Shown: positions 46,799-55,549, counted from the stretch's first letter. The stretch is DNA of 58,168 nucleotides from Leptolyngbyaceae cyanobacterium RU_5_1 (GCA_012034055.1 JAAUSG010000008.1:1-58168), one strand, 5' to 3'. Notes: generated by a model not told the origin, from the sequence alone. Numbers and translations: made by a program.

Positions 46799-47122
46799 CT
46801 ACGACGCCAGGGCAACTTCAACTATTTGCTGAAGCTCGCCATTTTGGTACATTTGAATCATGATATCCGAGCCACCAACGAATTCGCCATTGATATAAAC
46901 CTGTGGAATCGTTGGCCAATTTGAATATTCTTTAATTCCCTGACGGATCTCAGAATCTTCGAGCACATCCACTGTCTCATAGGGGGCACCCAACACATTC
47001 AGAATCTGGACAACGTTGTTGGAGAAGCCACACTGGGGCATTAGCTTATTGCCCTTCATGAAGACCATGATCTTGTTCTGCTGAACCAGGTTGTCAATCC
47101 GCTCTTTAGTCTCTGGAGTCAT
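46799..47122 (-). CDS. grxD: Monothiol glutaredoxin (CGFS type, Grx4/GrxD)
   Basis: A 107-residue monothiol glutaredoxin that carries or transfers [2Fe-2S] clusters with glutathione. The CGFS active site is in [12 protein letters not shown], residues ~30-35; [18 protein letters not shown] supplies the conserved cis-Pro and glutathione site. It is preceded by bolA on the same strand with a 67-bp gap, matching the known Grx-BolA functional partnership in iron sensing. Confidence 0.95.
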   Translation of the reverse strand: MTPETKERIDNLVQQNKIMVFMKGNKLMPQCGFSNNVVQILNVLGAPYETVDVLEDSEIRQGIKEYSNWPTIPQVYINGEFVGGSDIMIQMYQNGELQQIVEVALAS

Positions 47123-47189
47123 AGGTTTGCCTGCTGTGTATTATTGTGAGTATGAATTAAATTCTGAGGAAGCCGATACGCGCGATCGC

Positions 47190-47444
47190 CTAAACAGCCT
47201 GACCAACAGACTCCCATGCCTGGGGAGTGAACGTCTTCACTGCCATTGCGTGAATTGCCCCCGTCAGTATTTCGTTCTGAATAGCTCGATACACGAGCTG
47301 GTGTTGCTGAACCAGCCGTTTTCCTTCAAACAACGGGGAGACCACGATTACTTCGTAGTGCTCTCCATCATTGGTCAGAACGCGAACCTGAGCATCTGGT
47401 ATCTCAACCTTGATCATGGCTTCAACCTGATCGGGGCTAATCAT
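47190..47444 (-). CDS. bolA: BolA family protein
   Basis: An 84-residue BolA-fold protein that pairs with CGFS glutaredoxin in a [2Fe-2S] complex. Landmarks are the GEHYEVIVVSPLFEGKRLVQQHQLVY segment, including the His ligands region, and IHAMAVKTFTPQ at the end. The ATG has AGGAGGATGA directly upstream (start at 47444). It lies upstream of grxD and is likely cotranscribed with it. Confidence 0.93.
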   Translation of the reverse strand: MISPDQVEAMIKVEIPDAQVRVLTNDGEHYEVIVVSPLFEGKRLVQQHQLVYRAIQNEILTGAIHAMAVKTFTPQAWESVGQAV

Positions 47445-47522
47445 TCATCCTCCTAACCCTGCGTCTAGTATCTAAGTCTAGTTTAACGATTTAAGAAAAT
47501 CAGGGCGATCGCGCCTCATCGA

Positions 47523-48227
47523 CTACTTCTTATTCATTGGGGACGCTGGTTGCTTTTTACCTGGCGATGCTGGTTGAGTTAGTTGGTCGGCACGAGTACC
47601 CGTAGGCTGGTCGGCACGAGTACCCGTAGGTTGATCAGCGCGAGGACGGGGATATTGGGAGTCCACAAAGCCCAGTTCAAACAATTGCTGATATGCCTTC
47701 TTACCCAGATCGCGAGTGGGTTGTTGACTCCGGATGATTTGAATCAGGAGCGGCACGGCTAGTTCTGGCTGATTCTGGGCACGATGTACCAGAGCCAACT
47801 GGTAGGTTGCTTCATCGCGCATCTGAGCAGTTTCAAGGGCTTTACGACGATTACTGTCCGCAATCCGGTTGTCAATGCCTGAGAAGCTGCTGACCAGATC
47901 TTGATAGAAGTTGGAGAGCTGGTTAAAAACCTGGCGGGCGTCTTGAAGCTTTTTGGTCGCCAGGCTGTAGTTTTGAGCAGAGACAGCGCTACTGGCCTCT
48001 TGCATCAAACGCTGCCCACCGGTTTGACTCAGAATGCCAGTTTCTTGGCTGGTAGGACGCACAACATTTGGGTTGTTGGGATCGATCGGCTGTGCTTGAT
48101 TTGGCCCAGTTGGCAGCTCTTGAGCGACAGTGCTCATGGGCTTCAGCAGCACAGAAGCGGTTAAAAGCAACAGAGAAGCGAGACCTGTTGTGCAGAAACG
48201 GTTCATTCCAGAGAGTTTCATGGGCAA
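47523..48227 (-). CDS. Secreted hypothetical protein with helical repeats
   Basis: A 234-residue protein with a signal peptide (residues ~10-35, ending ...VAQELP). The mature part has two TPR-like helical hairpins (AQNYSLATKKLQDARQVFNQL; YQLALVHRAQNQPELAVPLL). The C-terminus has two tandem TGTRADQ copies and a Pro/Lys-rich end, consistent with recent DNA repeat expansion. I do not recognise a family beyond a cyanobacterial type. Starts at ATG 48227; the internal ATG at residue 8 is an alternative. Confidence 0.65.
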   Translation of the reverse strand: MPMKLSGMNRFCTTGLASLLLLTASVLLKPMSTVAQELPTGPNQAQPIDPNNPNVVRPTSQETGILSQTGGQRLMQEASSAVSAQNYSLATKKLQDARQVFNQLSNFYQDLVSSFSGIDNRIADSNRRKALETAQMRDEATYQLALVHRAQNQPELAVPLLIQIIRSQQPTRDLGKKAYQQLFELGFVDSQYPRPRADQPTGTRADQPTGTRADQLTQPASPGKKQPASPMNKK

Positions 48228-49075
48228 CGTTGCTTAGGAAACGGGATAAATGGGACTAACGTATACTATCACTGCCGATCGCTCAACGTCGAAGTACCTA
48301 TTGGGATTATGCAGGTTATCGGTCATGGGTCATGGGTCGTTGGTCATTGACGCGATGTGCACTTGCATCATGGGAAGGATTGATTGCTCGTGGAGAGGGC
48401 ATCTTGCCTGCTCAAATTGGGCGGACAAGATGTCCACCCCACCAGGATTTGTTGAAAGGCGCACATTGCGTAATTGGTAATTGGTAATCGGACATTCAGC
48501 CAATTACCCACTACCGACTAAGGCGATTTCTGAGAAAGATTTTACCCCTGGAGGAACGAACGGCCGTTCGTCTTTACCAGGATTTTTTGGTAGTTTCTTT
48601 CCTGGAAATCTCCTAAGTAGCCAGGCTTAATTAAATGTAGGATGGGTTACGCTATCGCTAACCCATGCTGGTGTTGGGTTGCACGGTGTTCAACCCAGTC
48701 ATGGAAAAAGTCAAGTGTAGGCGAGACAATTTAGTGAGCGCCATTCGATGACCTCACGCTCAATCTTCAGCTTGGGGTTCAAACAGGATATTGGTTGATC
48801 GATTGCAGTGCATCCAATCCTTGAATCAAACCTGATGCAACAACCAGTCATTCGGGGTCACTGCCGTAACAGCGCCACCTGTTCGTTTTTCGTTGTCAGA
48901 GGTGCTGCGCCACCCACAACCTAACGTTGTTGTCATGGAACCCGAACCTGGGTTGAACCGTGGTCACAGCAGATGGAGGGTTGTCTGAGTCTTTCAAGCA
49001 AAGGGATGCTCAGTCTGTTCTCCTTTAACGAAACAACTTCATCAAAATGCCCAGGGGAGATGGGAGAATTGCTCC
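48228..49075. other. 848-bp gap with several dispersed repeats
   Basis: No gene is convincing. It has TCATGGGTCATGGGTCGTTGG tandem-type repeats (48322-48345), a CATCTTGCCTGCTC/GGACAAGATGTCC repeat (48409-48437), the MITE-like element (48518-48617) and a GGGTTACGCTATCGCTAACCC hairpin (48645-48665). A decaying GGTGCTGCGCCACCC segment lies near 48900. This is a repeat-accumulation zone next to the decayed IS110 copy. Confidence 0.6.
48518..48617 (+). repeat. MITE-like element type 2, copy 2
   Basis: Starts CTAAGGCGATTTCTGAGAAAG and ends GGAAATCTCCTAAG; the ends match as ~20-bp imperfect inverted repeats (CTAAGG-x-GATTTC). The centre is the perfect palindrome ACGAACGGCCGTTCGT. Related to 22081-22189. 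Confidence 0.8.
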
Positions 49076-49881
49076 CTATTGGGCAGCGGTGGTATCCTCT
49101 GTCTGATAGAGCACCGGGTGGCGAAACGCCGCCCGGATGCGTCCAATCAACTTGCGGGCAACCGCCACAATCGCCCGTTTGCTGTCCCTGCGGGCACTGA
49201 TCCGAGCAAAGCAGGCTTGCAAACTGGAGTCTTGCTCAATCGCTCGCCAGGCAATCTCAATCAAAACGCTGCGCAAATGGCGATTGCCCTGTTTGGTAAT
49301 TGCTCCCCGCCGAGTCTGATCGCCGCTGGAATACTCCCCTGGCGTTAAACCGGTGTAACTGAACAACTGCCGTTCGTGATCAAACTGAGACAAATTCCCT
49401 AACTCGTTGGACAAGATCCGAGCACAAACCGCCCCAACCCCAGGAACCGAACGATAGGTCGCTTCATTTGGGTCTTGTTCCGCTTGCACACTCAGTTGCT
49501 GCTCCAAGTTAGCAATCTCGCTGTCCAAACTCCGCCACACCTGCTGATGGGCTTGCACTGCCGTTTGAAACTCCACACTCTCGCATTGCTCGAGCAATTG
49601 AGCCACCAGCTGATGACTCATGCGTCGGCGATCATCGACTCGAATCAAGCCAAACTGATACACATAGCCCGAAAATCCCGTTCGTATGCACTGTGAATCT
49701 CCGCTCCCGCAAACATCTGCTTCAATTGCTCTGCCAGTTTCACCGGGTTTGTCTCGGTTGTCCAGCGCTTAACTTCTTGCTGTTTCATCCGCACGGCGAT
49801 GGTGTAGGTTCGTTTGTGTACATCAATCCCGACATAGATTGCTTCTCCAGCATATGATTGATTGGGTGTGGTGAGTTGCAT
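49076..49881 (-). pseudogene. IS110-family transposase, internally deleted and frameshifted
   Basis: The N-terminal part (start 49881) has IYVGIDVHKRTYTIAV, with the first RuvC-like catalytic Asp, and IHSAYE. The C-terminal part has FDHERQLFSYTGLTPGEYSSG and GNRHLRSVLIEIAWRA, the transposase_20 helix-hairpin region. The middle, which normally carries the catalytic DRVKTDKRDA segment, is missing: GFSGYV runs directly into YQFGLIRVDD, which belongs some 80 residues later. A single A shortage in GAACGGG near 49685 also puts the halves in different frames. It cannot be active. Confidence 0.88.
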
Positions 49882-49980
49882 AAAACTCCTCCTCGCTTGG
49901 GGTTTGCTGATTTCAAGCTTACGGTTGAGTTGCTCCACCTCACCCCCTTTTTCACCATAGGGACAACCTACAAGCATTTT
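49076..49980 (-). mobile_element. Remnant IS110-family insertion sequence
   Basis: The element includes the decayed transposase and ~100 bp upstream that would contain the left-end non-coding (bridge-RNA) region of IS110 elements. Clear ends cannot be placed because IS110 lacks long terminal repeats. Confidence 0.5.
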
Positions 49981-50073
49981 CTATATTAATTGTCCCCTCC
50001 TGCTTATTTGCTATCAAGTCACTACTGTTTACTGATCACTGATTACTAGCAAGTTCGTAAGGGTAAGCACTAT

Positions 50074-51056
50074 ATGCCAACAATCCTGGCTGAAAACTTG
50101 AGTAAGGTGTACCCGGTAGCAGTGAAAGAACCGGGACTGAGAGGAACGGTGCGACATTTCCTGCGCCGCACCTACCGCGTGGTGAACGCGGTGCAGACTA
50201 TTTCATTCCAAATTGAGCCAGGAGAAGTGGTGGGGTTTTTGGGAGCCAATGGAGCTGGTAAGACCACGACTCTGAAAATGCTCACCGGGTTAATTCATCC
50301 TTCGGAAGGAAGGATAACCGTGGCTGGACACATTCCCTTTCAGCGCAAACCGGCGTTTCTGAAAAAATTACGCTGGTGATGGGGCAGAAACAGCAGCTGA
50401 TCTGGGATTTGCCAGCAATGGACTCGTTACGAATTAACGCAGCGGTGTATGGGATCAGCGATCGCGACTTTCACCAGCAAGTCGGCGAACTGACTGAAAT
50501 GCTGACTCTGGAAGACAAACTTAACCAGCCCGTGCGTAAGCTCTCCCTGGGCGAACGCATGAAAGCGGAACTCTTAGCCGCCCTCATCCACCGTCCCCAA
50601 GTTCTGTTTCTAGACGAGCCGACGTTGGGGCTGGACGTGAATGCCCAGGTCAGCGTGCGAGAGTTTCTGCGCGAATACAATCAGCGCTACGATGCAACGG
50701 TCTTGCTCACCAGTCACTACATGGCAGACATCACGGCTCTCTGTCAGCGAGTGCTGGTCATTCACCAGGGACAGATGATCTACGACGGCAGCCTAGAGGG
50801 ATTGGTCGATCGCTTTGCCCCCTGCCGGGAAGTTAAAGTCGAACTCGCCCATCCCTACCCGGCTGAAAAGCTGACTCTGTATGGAGACTTAGAAGCTGTT
50901 GAGGGAGCAATGGTGCGTTTCCTGGTACCGCAGGAGTTGTTGACCCGCACCGTCGCCAAAATTCTGTCCGAATTAGAGGTCACTGATCTGGCCGTCACCG
51001 AACCGCCGATTGAAGAAGTGATTGGTCGCGTGCTGCGATCGGGAGCTGTAGCATGA
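50074..51056 (+). pseudogene. ABC-2 exporter ATP-binding protein, frameshifted
   Basis: The ATPase of an ABC-2 type exporter. The first frame has Walker A GANGAGKTTTLKMLTG, then stops at 50379. The second frame (50376-51056) has the signature LSLGERMKAELLAAL, Walker B VLFLDEPTLGLD and the H-loop LLTSHYMAD. Adding one A to the six-A run at 50362-50367 joins them as LKKITLVMGQKQQL. Restored, it is ~327 residues, normal for DrrA-like ATPases. The end overlaps the permease start by ATGA (51053), so the operon is coupled. Confidence 0.88.
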
Positions 51057-51840
51057 AGCGAATCCTCAGAATTGCGCAGGCGCTATTCACCGTCTACTAC
51101 GCCTATATGGTGGAATACCGGGCCGAGCTGTTGCTCTGGGTGCTCTCCGGTTCCCTGCCGATTATTCTGATGGGGATCTGGATGCAGGCAGCTCAGAGTG
51201 GACAGTTTGCCCTGTCATCCCTGGAATTTACCCGATACTTTTTGGCAGCGTTCGTCGTGCGGCAGTTTACCGTCGTCTGGGTGATCTGGGAGTTTGAGCG
51301 CGAAATCGTCGAAGGCAAGCTCTCCTTTCGCCTCCTGCAACCCCTTGATCCCGTTTGGCACTATTTCGCCTCCCACTTTGCCGAACGATTTGCGCGGCTG
51401 CCATTTGCCTTCCTGCTGATCGCCCTCTTCTTTTGCTCTACCCCCAATCTTTCTGGATACCCAGCACTGGAACCCTGCTGCTGTCTCTGTTTCTAGTTTG
51501 TTGCGCCTTCGCCCTGCGCTTTCTGATGCAGTACACCTTATCGATGTTTGCCTTCTGGACAGAGCGTGCCAGCGCGTTGGAGCAGTTCTGGTTCCTGTTC
51601 TACCTGTTCTTGTCAGGGTTAATTGCTCCCCTGGAAGTGTTTCCGCCGATTGTGCGCGAAATTGCACTCTGGACTCCATTTCCCTATCTGATCCACTTTC
51701 CCGCCAGTGTGTTAGTGGGATTGCCGGTGGATTTGGGGCGGGGATTGCTGGTGATGCTGGGCTGGAGTGTGGTGCTCTACATCGCCTATCGCTGGTTGTG
51801 GCACAAGGGTTTGCGGCAGTATTCGGGAATGGGAGCATGA
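51053..51840 (+). pseudogene. ABC-2 exporter permease, first subunit, frameshifted
   Basis: A six-helix ABC-2 permease (DUF990-type) coupled to the ATPase. The first frame covers helices 1-3 and breaks after FLLIALFF. Adding one T to the four-T run at 51431-51434 continues as LLYPQSFWIPSTG and runs to 51840 through AFWTERASALEQFWFL and FPYLIHFPASVLVGLP. Restored length is about 262 residues. Its natural partner permease begins 3.7 kb away at 55550, after an inserted gene set. Confidence 0.86.
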
Positions 51841-51862
51841 ATTGACGAATGACAGATAGGGT

Positions 51863-53293
51863 ATGAAACGATTCCGCCTCGCGCTGTCGTCAACACAACG
51901 GTTATCTCGCTTGTGGGACTGGCGAGTGCCTGTTCTGCTGATGATTCTGGGAGGCGCGTACCTGTTTGATCCACCGCTGTGGGATGCGATTTCAGTTAGC
52001 CCGCAGCGACGAGTGGAACCGCTCAAGCAACGAATTGCTGAGTTAGACAAACGCATCAAAGCCGCTCCAACTCCGTCAACCGCCGATCTCAAGGAGCTTG
52101 CCACTCTGGAAAAGGGACGGATTGACGCGGAACATACGATTCGGACTACCGCTGTGCAGGCGATCGCCGGTTTGTTCGTGGTCTTTACCGCTATTATTGG
52201 TTGGAAAAACCTGCAGGCCACCAACGAAAAGCAGATTGCCGAACGATTCAGCAAAGCGATCGAACAACTGGGCAACGACAACATCCACGTCCGCTTAGGC
52301 GGCATTTACGCCCTGGAGCAAATCACCAAAGACGACGAAGAACGCTACTACTGGCAGGTGCTGGAAACCCTGACTTCCTACGTGCGGGAGCGATCGCCTT
52401 GGCCACCCAAAACCCCCACCAAGCATTCATCGTTGGTTGAATCAGTCATGGCCGCAACTGAATCCAACAACGAGGACACCGTTCCTTCCCTGCCCACCGA
52501 CATCCAAGCCGTCATGATCGTCCTGTCCCGCCGCAAGCACCACTACGGCCATCACCTCGAACCTCACCGTCTCGATCTGCGAAAGGTAGACCTGCGCGGC
52601 TTGCAACTTCCTGAAGGTGCTGAACTGCGCGGGATAGATTTTTCAGAAGCCAATTTACGACAAGCAATCCTTGAGTCAGCTAACCTGCAACAAGCAATCC
52701 TTGAGTCAACTAATCTGCAACAGGCAGACCTTCAGAACGCCGATTTGCAACAGGTAAGCCTTTTGTTTGCCAACCTGCAATTAATAAACCTTAATTCAGC
52801 CAATTTGCAACAAGCATTCCTTAAAGGAGCCGATCTGCAATTGGCAGACCTTGGAGAAGCTAATCTTCAACAAGCAAGCCTTGTACTGGGGAATTTACAG
52901 CAGGTAGGACTTTGGGAAGCCAACCTACAACAGACAAATCTTGCGTCAGCCGATTTGCAACGGGCAAATCTTAGACAAGCCAACCTGCAAGGAGCGAAAC
53001 TCATATCAGCCAATTTGCAACAGGCCTTCCTGAGAGGAACTAATCTGCAACAAGCCTTCCTTGGAGGAGCCAACCTGCATCAAACATTCCTTGAATCAGC
53101 TAAGTTGCAGGGAACCCAATTCAAGGAAACTAACCCAGAAGTGATTAAGCAGTTTGGCAAGCATGAAGCGATCGGACTGACGTGGGAGCAAGTTGAACAG
53201 GCGGCGGGTTACACGGAGGAGTTGCTGCCAGACTACCTGCTGGAGCAGCGTCGAACGGCTTCTGGGGAGGAGGGGGAGAAGCCGAGGTCATGA
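51863..53293 (+). CDS. Membrane-anchored pentapeptide-repeat protein
   Basis: A 476-residue protein. Two hydrophobic helices (residues ~24-40 and ~94-112) flank a charged coiled region (residues ~50-90), then NEKQIAERFSKAIEQLG and GGIYALEQI. A pentapeptide-repeat block covers residues ~232-425, over 35 A(N/D)LQx units such as ANLQQ and TNLQQ, which form a right-handed beta helix. It ends in a short helical tail. Such N-terminal plus repeat proteins are common in cyanobacteria, with undefined roles. It sits 22 bp after the permease gene and opposite the Mrr-ParA operon. Confidence 0.9.
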   Translation: MKRFRLALSSTQRLSRLWDWRVPVLLMILGGAYLFDPPLWDAISVSPQRRVEPLKQRIAELDKRIKAAPTPSTADLKELATLEKGRIDAEHTIRTTAVQAIAGLFVVFTAIIGWKNLQATNEKQIAERFSKAIEQLGNDNIHVRLGGIYALEQITKDDEERYYWQVLETLTSYVRERSPWPPKTPTKHSSLVESVMAATESNNEDTVPSLPTDIQAVMIVLSRRKHHYGHHLEPHRLDLRKVDLRGLQLPEGAELRGIDFSEANLRQAILESANLQQAILESTNLQQADLQNADLQQVSLLFANLQLINLNSANLQQAFLKGADLQLADLGEANLQQASLVLGNLQQVGLWEANLQQTNLASADLQRANLRQANLQGAKLISANLQQAFLRGTNLQQAFLGGANLHQTFLESAKLQGTQFKETNPEVIKQFGKHEAIGLTWEQVEQAAGYTEELLPDYLLEQRRTASGEEGEKPRS

Positions 53294-53294
53294 A

Positions 53295-53360
53295 AGATCC
53301 CCGACTTCTTTGTTGCTGCTCTAGCTGCTTTGTTGAATCCGATTCAGAAGTCGGGGATCT
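53295..53360. repeat. Inverted repeat with GATCCCCGACTTCTT arms, copy 2
   Basis: AGATCCCCGACTTCTT faces AGAAGTCGGGGATCT across ~35 bp, directly after the pentapeptide gene stop. It matches the arms of the copy at 17862. Confidence 0.8.
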
Positions 53361-53395
53361 GTGGGTAGCATATCAACAGCGCGATCGCCCAACTC

Positions 53396-53684
53396 TCAAT
53401 AACCCATTGGCATTAAATCGTAGAATGACTCTTTGCCCAGGTGAAAACTATACTTTTTCACCAACTCTTTCAGGTTCGTCGAGCGATCGAGCGAGATCCA
53501 ATCATCTATTGAACCCCGAAAGCACCAGCGCTCAACCGCAAACTCTCTAGTGGTTGTATCGTCCAAAACAAACTGCATCATGGGGGAGTAATTGAGCGAA
53601 GAAATACTTGGGCTTTCCCGTTTTCGTCGTCCCTTCATGCAGGTAATGTTTTCTGTGCCGACGATTGACGTATTCAACTGCCAT
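53396..53684 (-). pseudogene. Internally deleted 'GSIDDWI'-family protein
   Basis: From ATG 53684 the frame reads MAVEYVNRRHRKHYLHEG and KTGKPKYFFAQ, which fits the N-terminus of an uncharacterised family. In a different frame the downstream part reads NYSPMMQFVLDDTTTREF, RWCFRGSIDDWISL and HLGKESFYDLM to the stop at 53396, the usual C-terminus of that family. The ~100 residues that normally lie between are absent. This suggests an internal deletion not a multiple of three. The start overlaps the upstream gene. A TTG-started frame covers only the 3' part. Confidence 0.65.
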
Positions 53685-53934
53685 TTTCACTCTCCTCAGG
53701 CAGGGCTAAAATCTCATCTTCGATCAGCTCTGGCAGGTTTTCTGTATGAACTTGTAGATGACAGATAGAGCCTGTCAGTTCAGCCAAAATGTCCCCTTTT
53801 TGATCATCCGTCAAACTGGCAAGCTTAAGTTGACTCAGTAAGAACAAAACTTTCTCACATTCCTCACCAAGTTCAGTGAGTAATGTTCCAAGAGTTGAGT
53901 TGACCTTTAAAGGACTCTCAATATTAGAAATCAT
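53674..53934 (-). CDS. Small helical hypothetical protein of the Mrr-ParA operon
   Basis: An 86-residue acidic, entirely helical protein (LGTLLTELGEECEKVLFLL; LTGSICHLQVHTENLPEL). No family recognised. Its ATG overlaps the stop of the upstream 63-residue gene by four bases (ATGA), and its own end overlaps the next gene, showing tight coupling. Could be a partner or antitoxin-like subunit of the operon; inference only. Confidence 0.65.
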   Translation of the reverse strand: MISNIESPLKVNSTLGTLLTELGEECEKVLFLLSQLKLASLTDDQKGDILAELTGSICHLQVHTENLPELIEDEILALPEESENGS

Positions 53935-54122
53935 TTGCCTCTCCTCAAGCGCTTTTCTGCTCTCGCCAGACTCTTTTCTAGACCTGCAATTTCTTTGCGC
54001 CAGTAGTTGATTAAATTCTCATCTGGAACGGGTTTTTGCTCTTCATCCGCAACTTTCTGATTATGAATTTCAATTTGTCGTTCAATACTTTCGATTGACT
54101 TACGAAACTTTTTCTTTGACAA
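53931..54122 (-). CDS. Small basic coiled-coil protein of the Mrr-ParA operon
   Basis: A 63-residue very basic coiled-coil protein (IESIERQIEIHNQKVADEE, then KEIAGLEKSLARAEKRLRR). No family recognised. It starts with TTG with GGGAG 8 nt upstream, and lies 15 bp after the ParA-type gene. Small basic or coiled partners near ParA ATPases often act as DNA-binding or activator factors, which is only an analogy here. Confidence 0.6.
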   Translation of the reverse strand: MSKKKFRKSIESIERQIEIHNQKVADEEQKPVPDENLINYWRKEIAGLEKSLARAEKRLRRGK

Positions 54123-54137
54123 CTTCTCACTCCCTAC

Positions 54138-55267
54138 TCAGCCCACCACTTGCTTTTCTTGGTCTTTAACAGACTCGATGTTGGTGTGGTTTTCCAGATA
54201 GTCCAGGAGCTTGAGAAAGTCGGTGCGGGGCAGCGATCGCCCACCAATTTCCCGAAACGCCAATTGCGGCTTGCCATTCTCGACAATATGGTAGCCCCAA
54301 TAGAGCAACTGTTTGCTGTATCGAATCGCAACGATCTCTGGATCGATGTAATGGCATCTGGGATCATCGGCAATCATTGCCTTGAACTCTGTCTTGAGCA
54401 AGTTGTTGAGAATGCCATTTCGCCGATCTTCATCGCTATGGTAGTTGTTGATCAGTACAAATAGTTCAGCGTCACTATTCACGCGGCGAATCGCATTGAA
54501 TGTGCGTTTAATCACATCAGCATTCTTATTAATACCGAGTGGATTTAGGGTGGTTGGAATAATGCAGTAGTTGAACTTTCGCAGAAATTCCTCTGGATTC
54601 GCGTCGTATTCAGGACTGCAATCACAAATGACGATGCGAGCGTCTGGATATTCGTCCTCAAACCATTCTGTGTAATTGAGCACTGTGATCGTTGCACCTA
54701 ACTGTCCTTTGGGTCCGGTTAAGTAAACCCCATCGCCCAGCAGTTTCCGTAGATTGCTTTGCCGATCCAGATCAATCAAGACGACATCGTAGCCATTCAG
54801 AGCAAACGCGCCCGCTAAATGAGCACTAATTGTGGTTTTGCCAACGCCTCCTTTACAGGTAAACACGCCAATGTAGGTTAGTTTGGGTCTGGGCGGCGGT
54901 GGCGGAATTTCTCCGTCTTCCCAAAAGATCTGGTTATCTCGAAAACTGCCTAGCGCAATATCGATGACTTCTTCTGTCCGCATAAAGGTGAATACGGACG
55001 GTGTGAAACCCGATGTTGAGATCAGAAATCCGCGGGTGAAGCGGGCCGCCATCGGCTGCTCCAAGAAGTCAATGAACTTCTCCAGTTGCCCTGCATGAAC
55101 CTTTGCCCGCTGATTCCGAACTTGAACCGCGACACACTCACCATTCGCTCCAGCTCAATGTCGTACCCCTTGTTGTTGGAGGGGGCAAGTTTGGCAATCC
55201 AGCCTTCTTGCTCAAAGAGACTGATCAGAACCTTCTCAAAATCGGACGAATGTTCGGACTGTGACAT
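54138..55267 (-). pseudogene. Mrr-type nuclease domain fused to ParA/MinD-like ATPase, frameshifted
   Basis: From ATG 55267 the N-terminus (residues ~1-130) matches Mrr-type PD-(D/E)xK nucleases: FEKVLISLFEQEG, NKGYDIELE (Asp), VAVQVRNQ (the usual QxK reads QVR) and GFLISTSGFTPSVF. A Pro-rich linker (EIPPPPPRP) leads to a ParA/MinD ATPase with a deviant Walker A, CKGGVGKTT, and ICDCSPEYDANP, plus IPTTLNPLGINKNADV. Adding one A near 55144 joins the frame from 55267 to the frame ending at 54138; without it the nuclease half and ATPase are split. Restored, ~376 residues. Fusion of these two domains is unusual. Confidence 0.8.
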
Positions 55268-55549
55268 ACAGACTCCGTTGACCGCAATCAACCAGAGAGA
55301 TTATGGGCTGGAATTATCCGAAAACGATTCCTGAATCGGCTGATGCCCTGGTTTATCGTTTTTTGGATGCATCTATTGGATGCATCTAATAGAGATTATC
55401 TCAAACCTGCCCATCGGCAAAGTGAGATCGCGGATGCCCAGTGATCCATCCAGAGGAAGACTGGGCAATTGTCGGCGTGTACTTACAAAGGCAACGCCCT
55501 CTTCTAACAGCTAATCTTAATCTAGGTTACAGATGCCAGGTACACACCT

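Noticed and set aside
49645-49977. Programmed frameshift as an explanation of the IS110 split
   Set aside because: IS110 transposases are made from a single frame, and here the catalytic middle is missing, so decay explains the data better.
51863-53293. CRISPR-like regular repeat in the pentapeptide gene
   Set aside because: The ~15-bp and 30-bp periodicity comes from codons of the pentapeptide units within one long frame, with no spacers.
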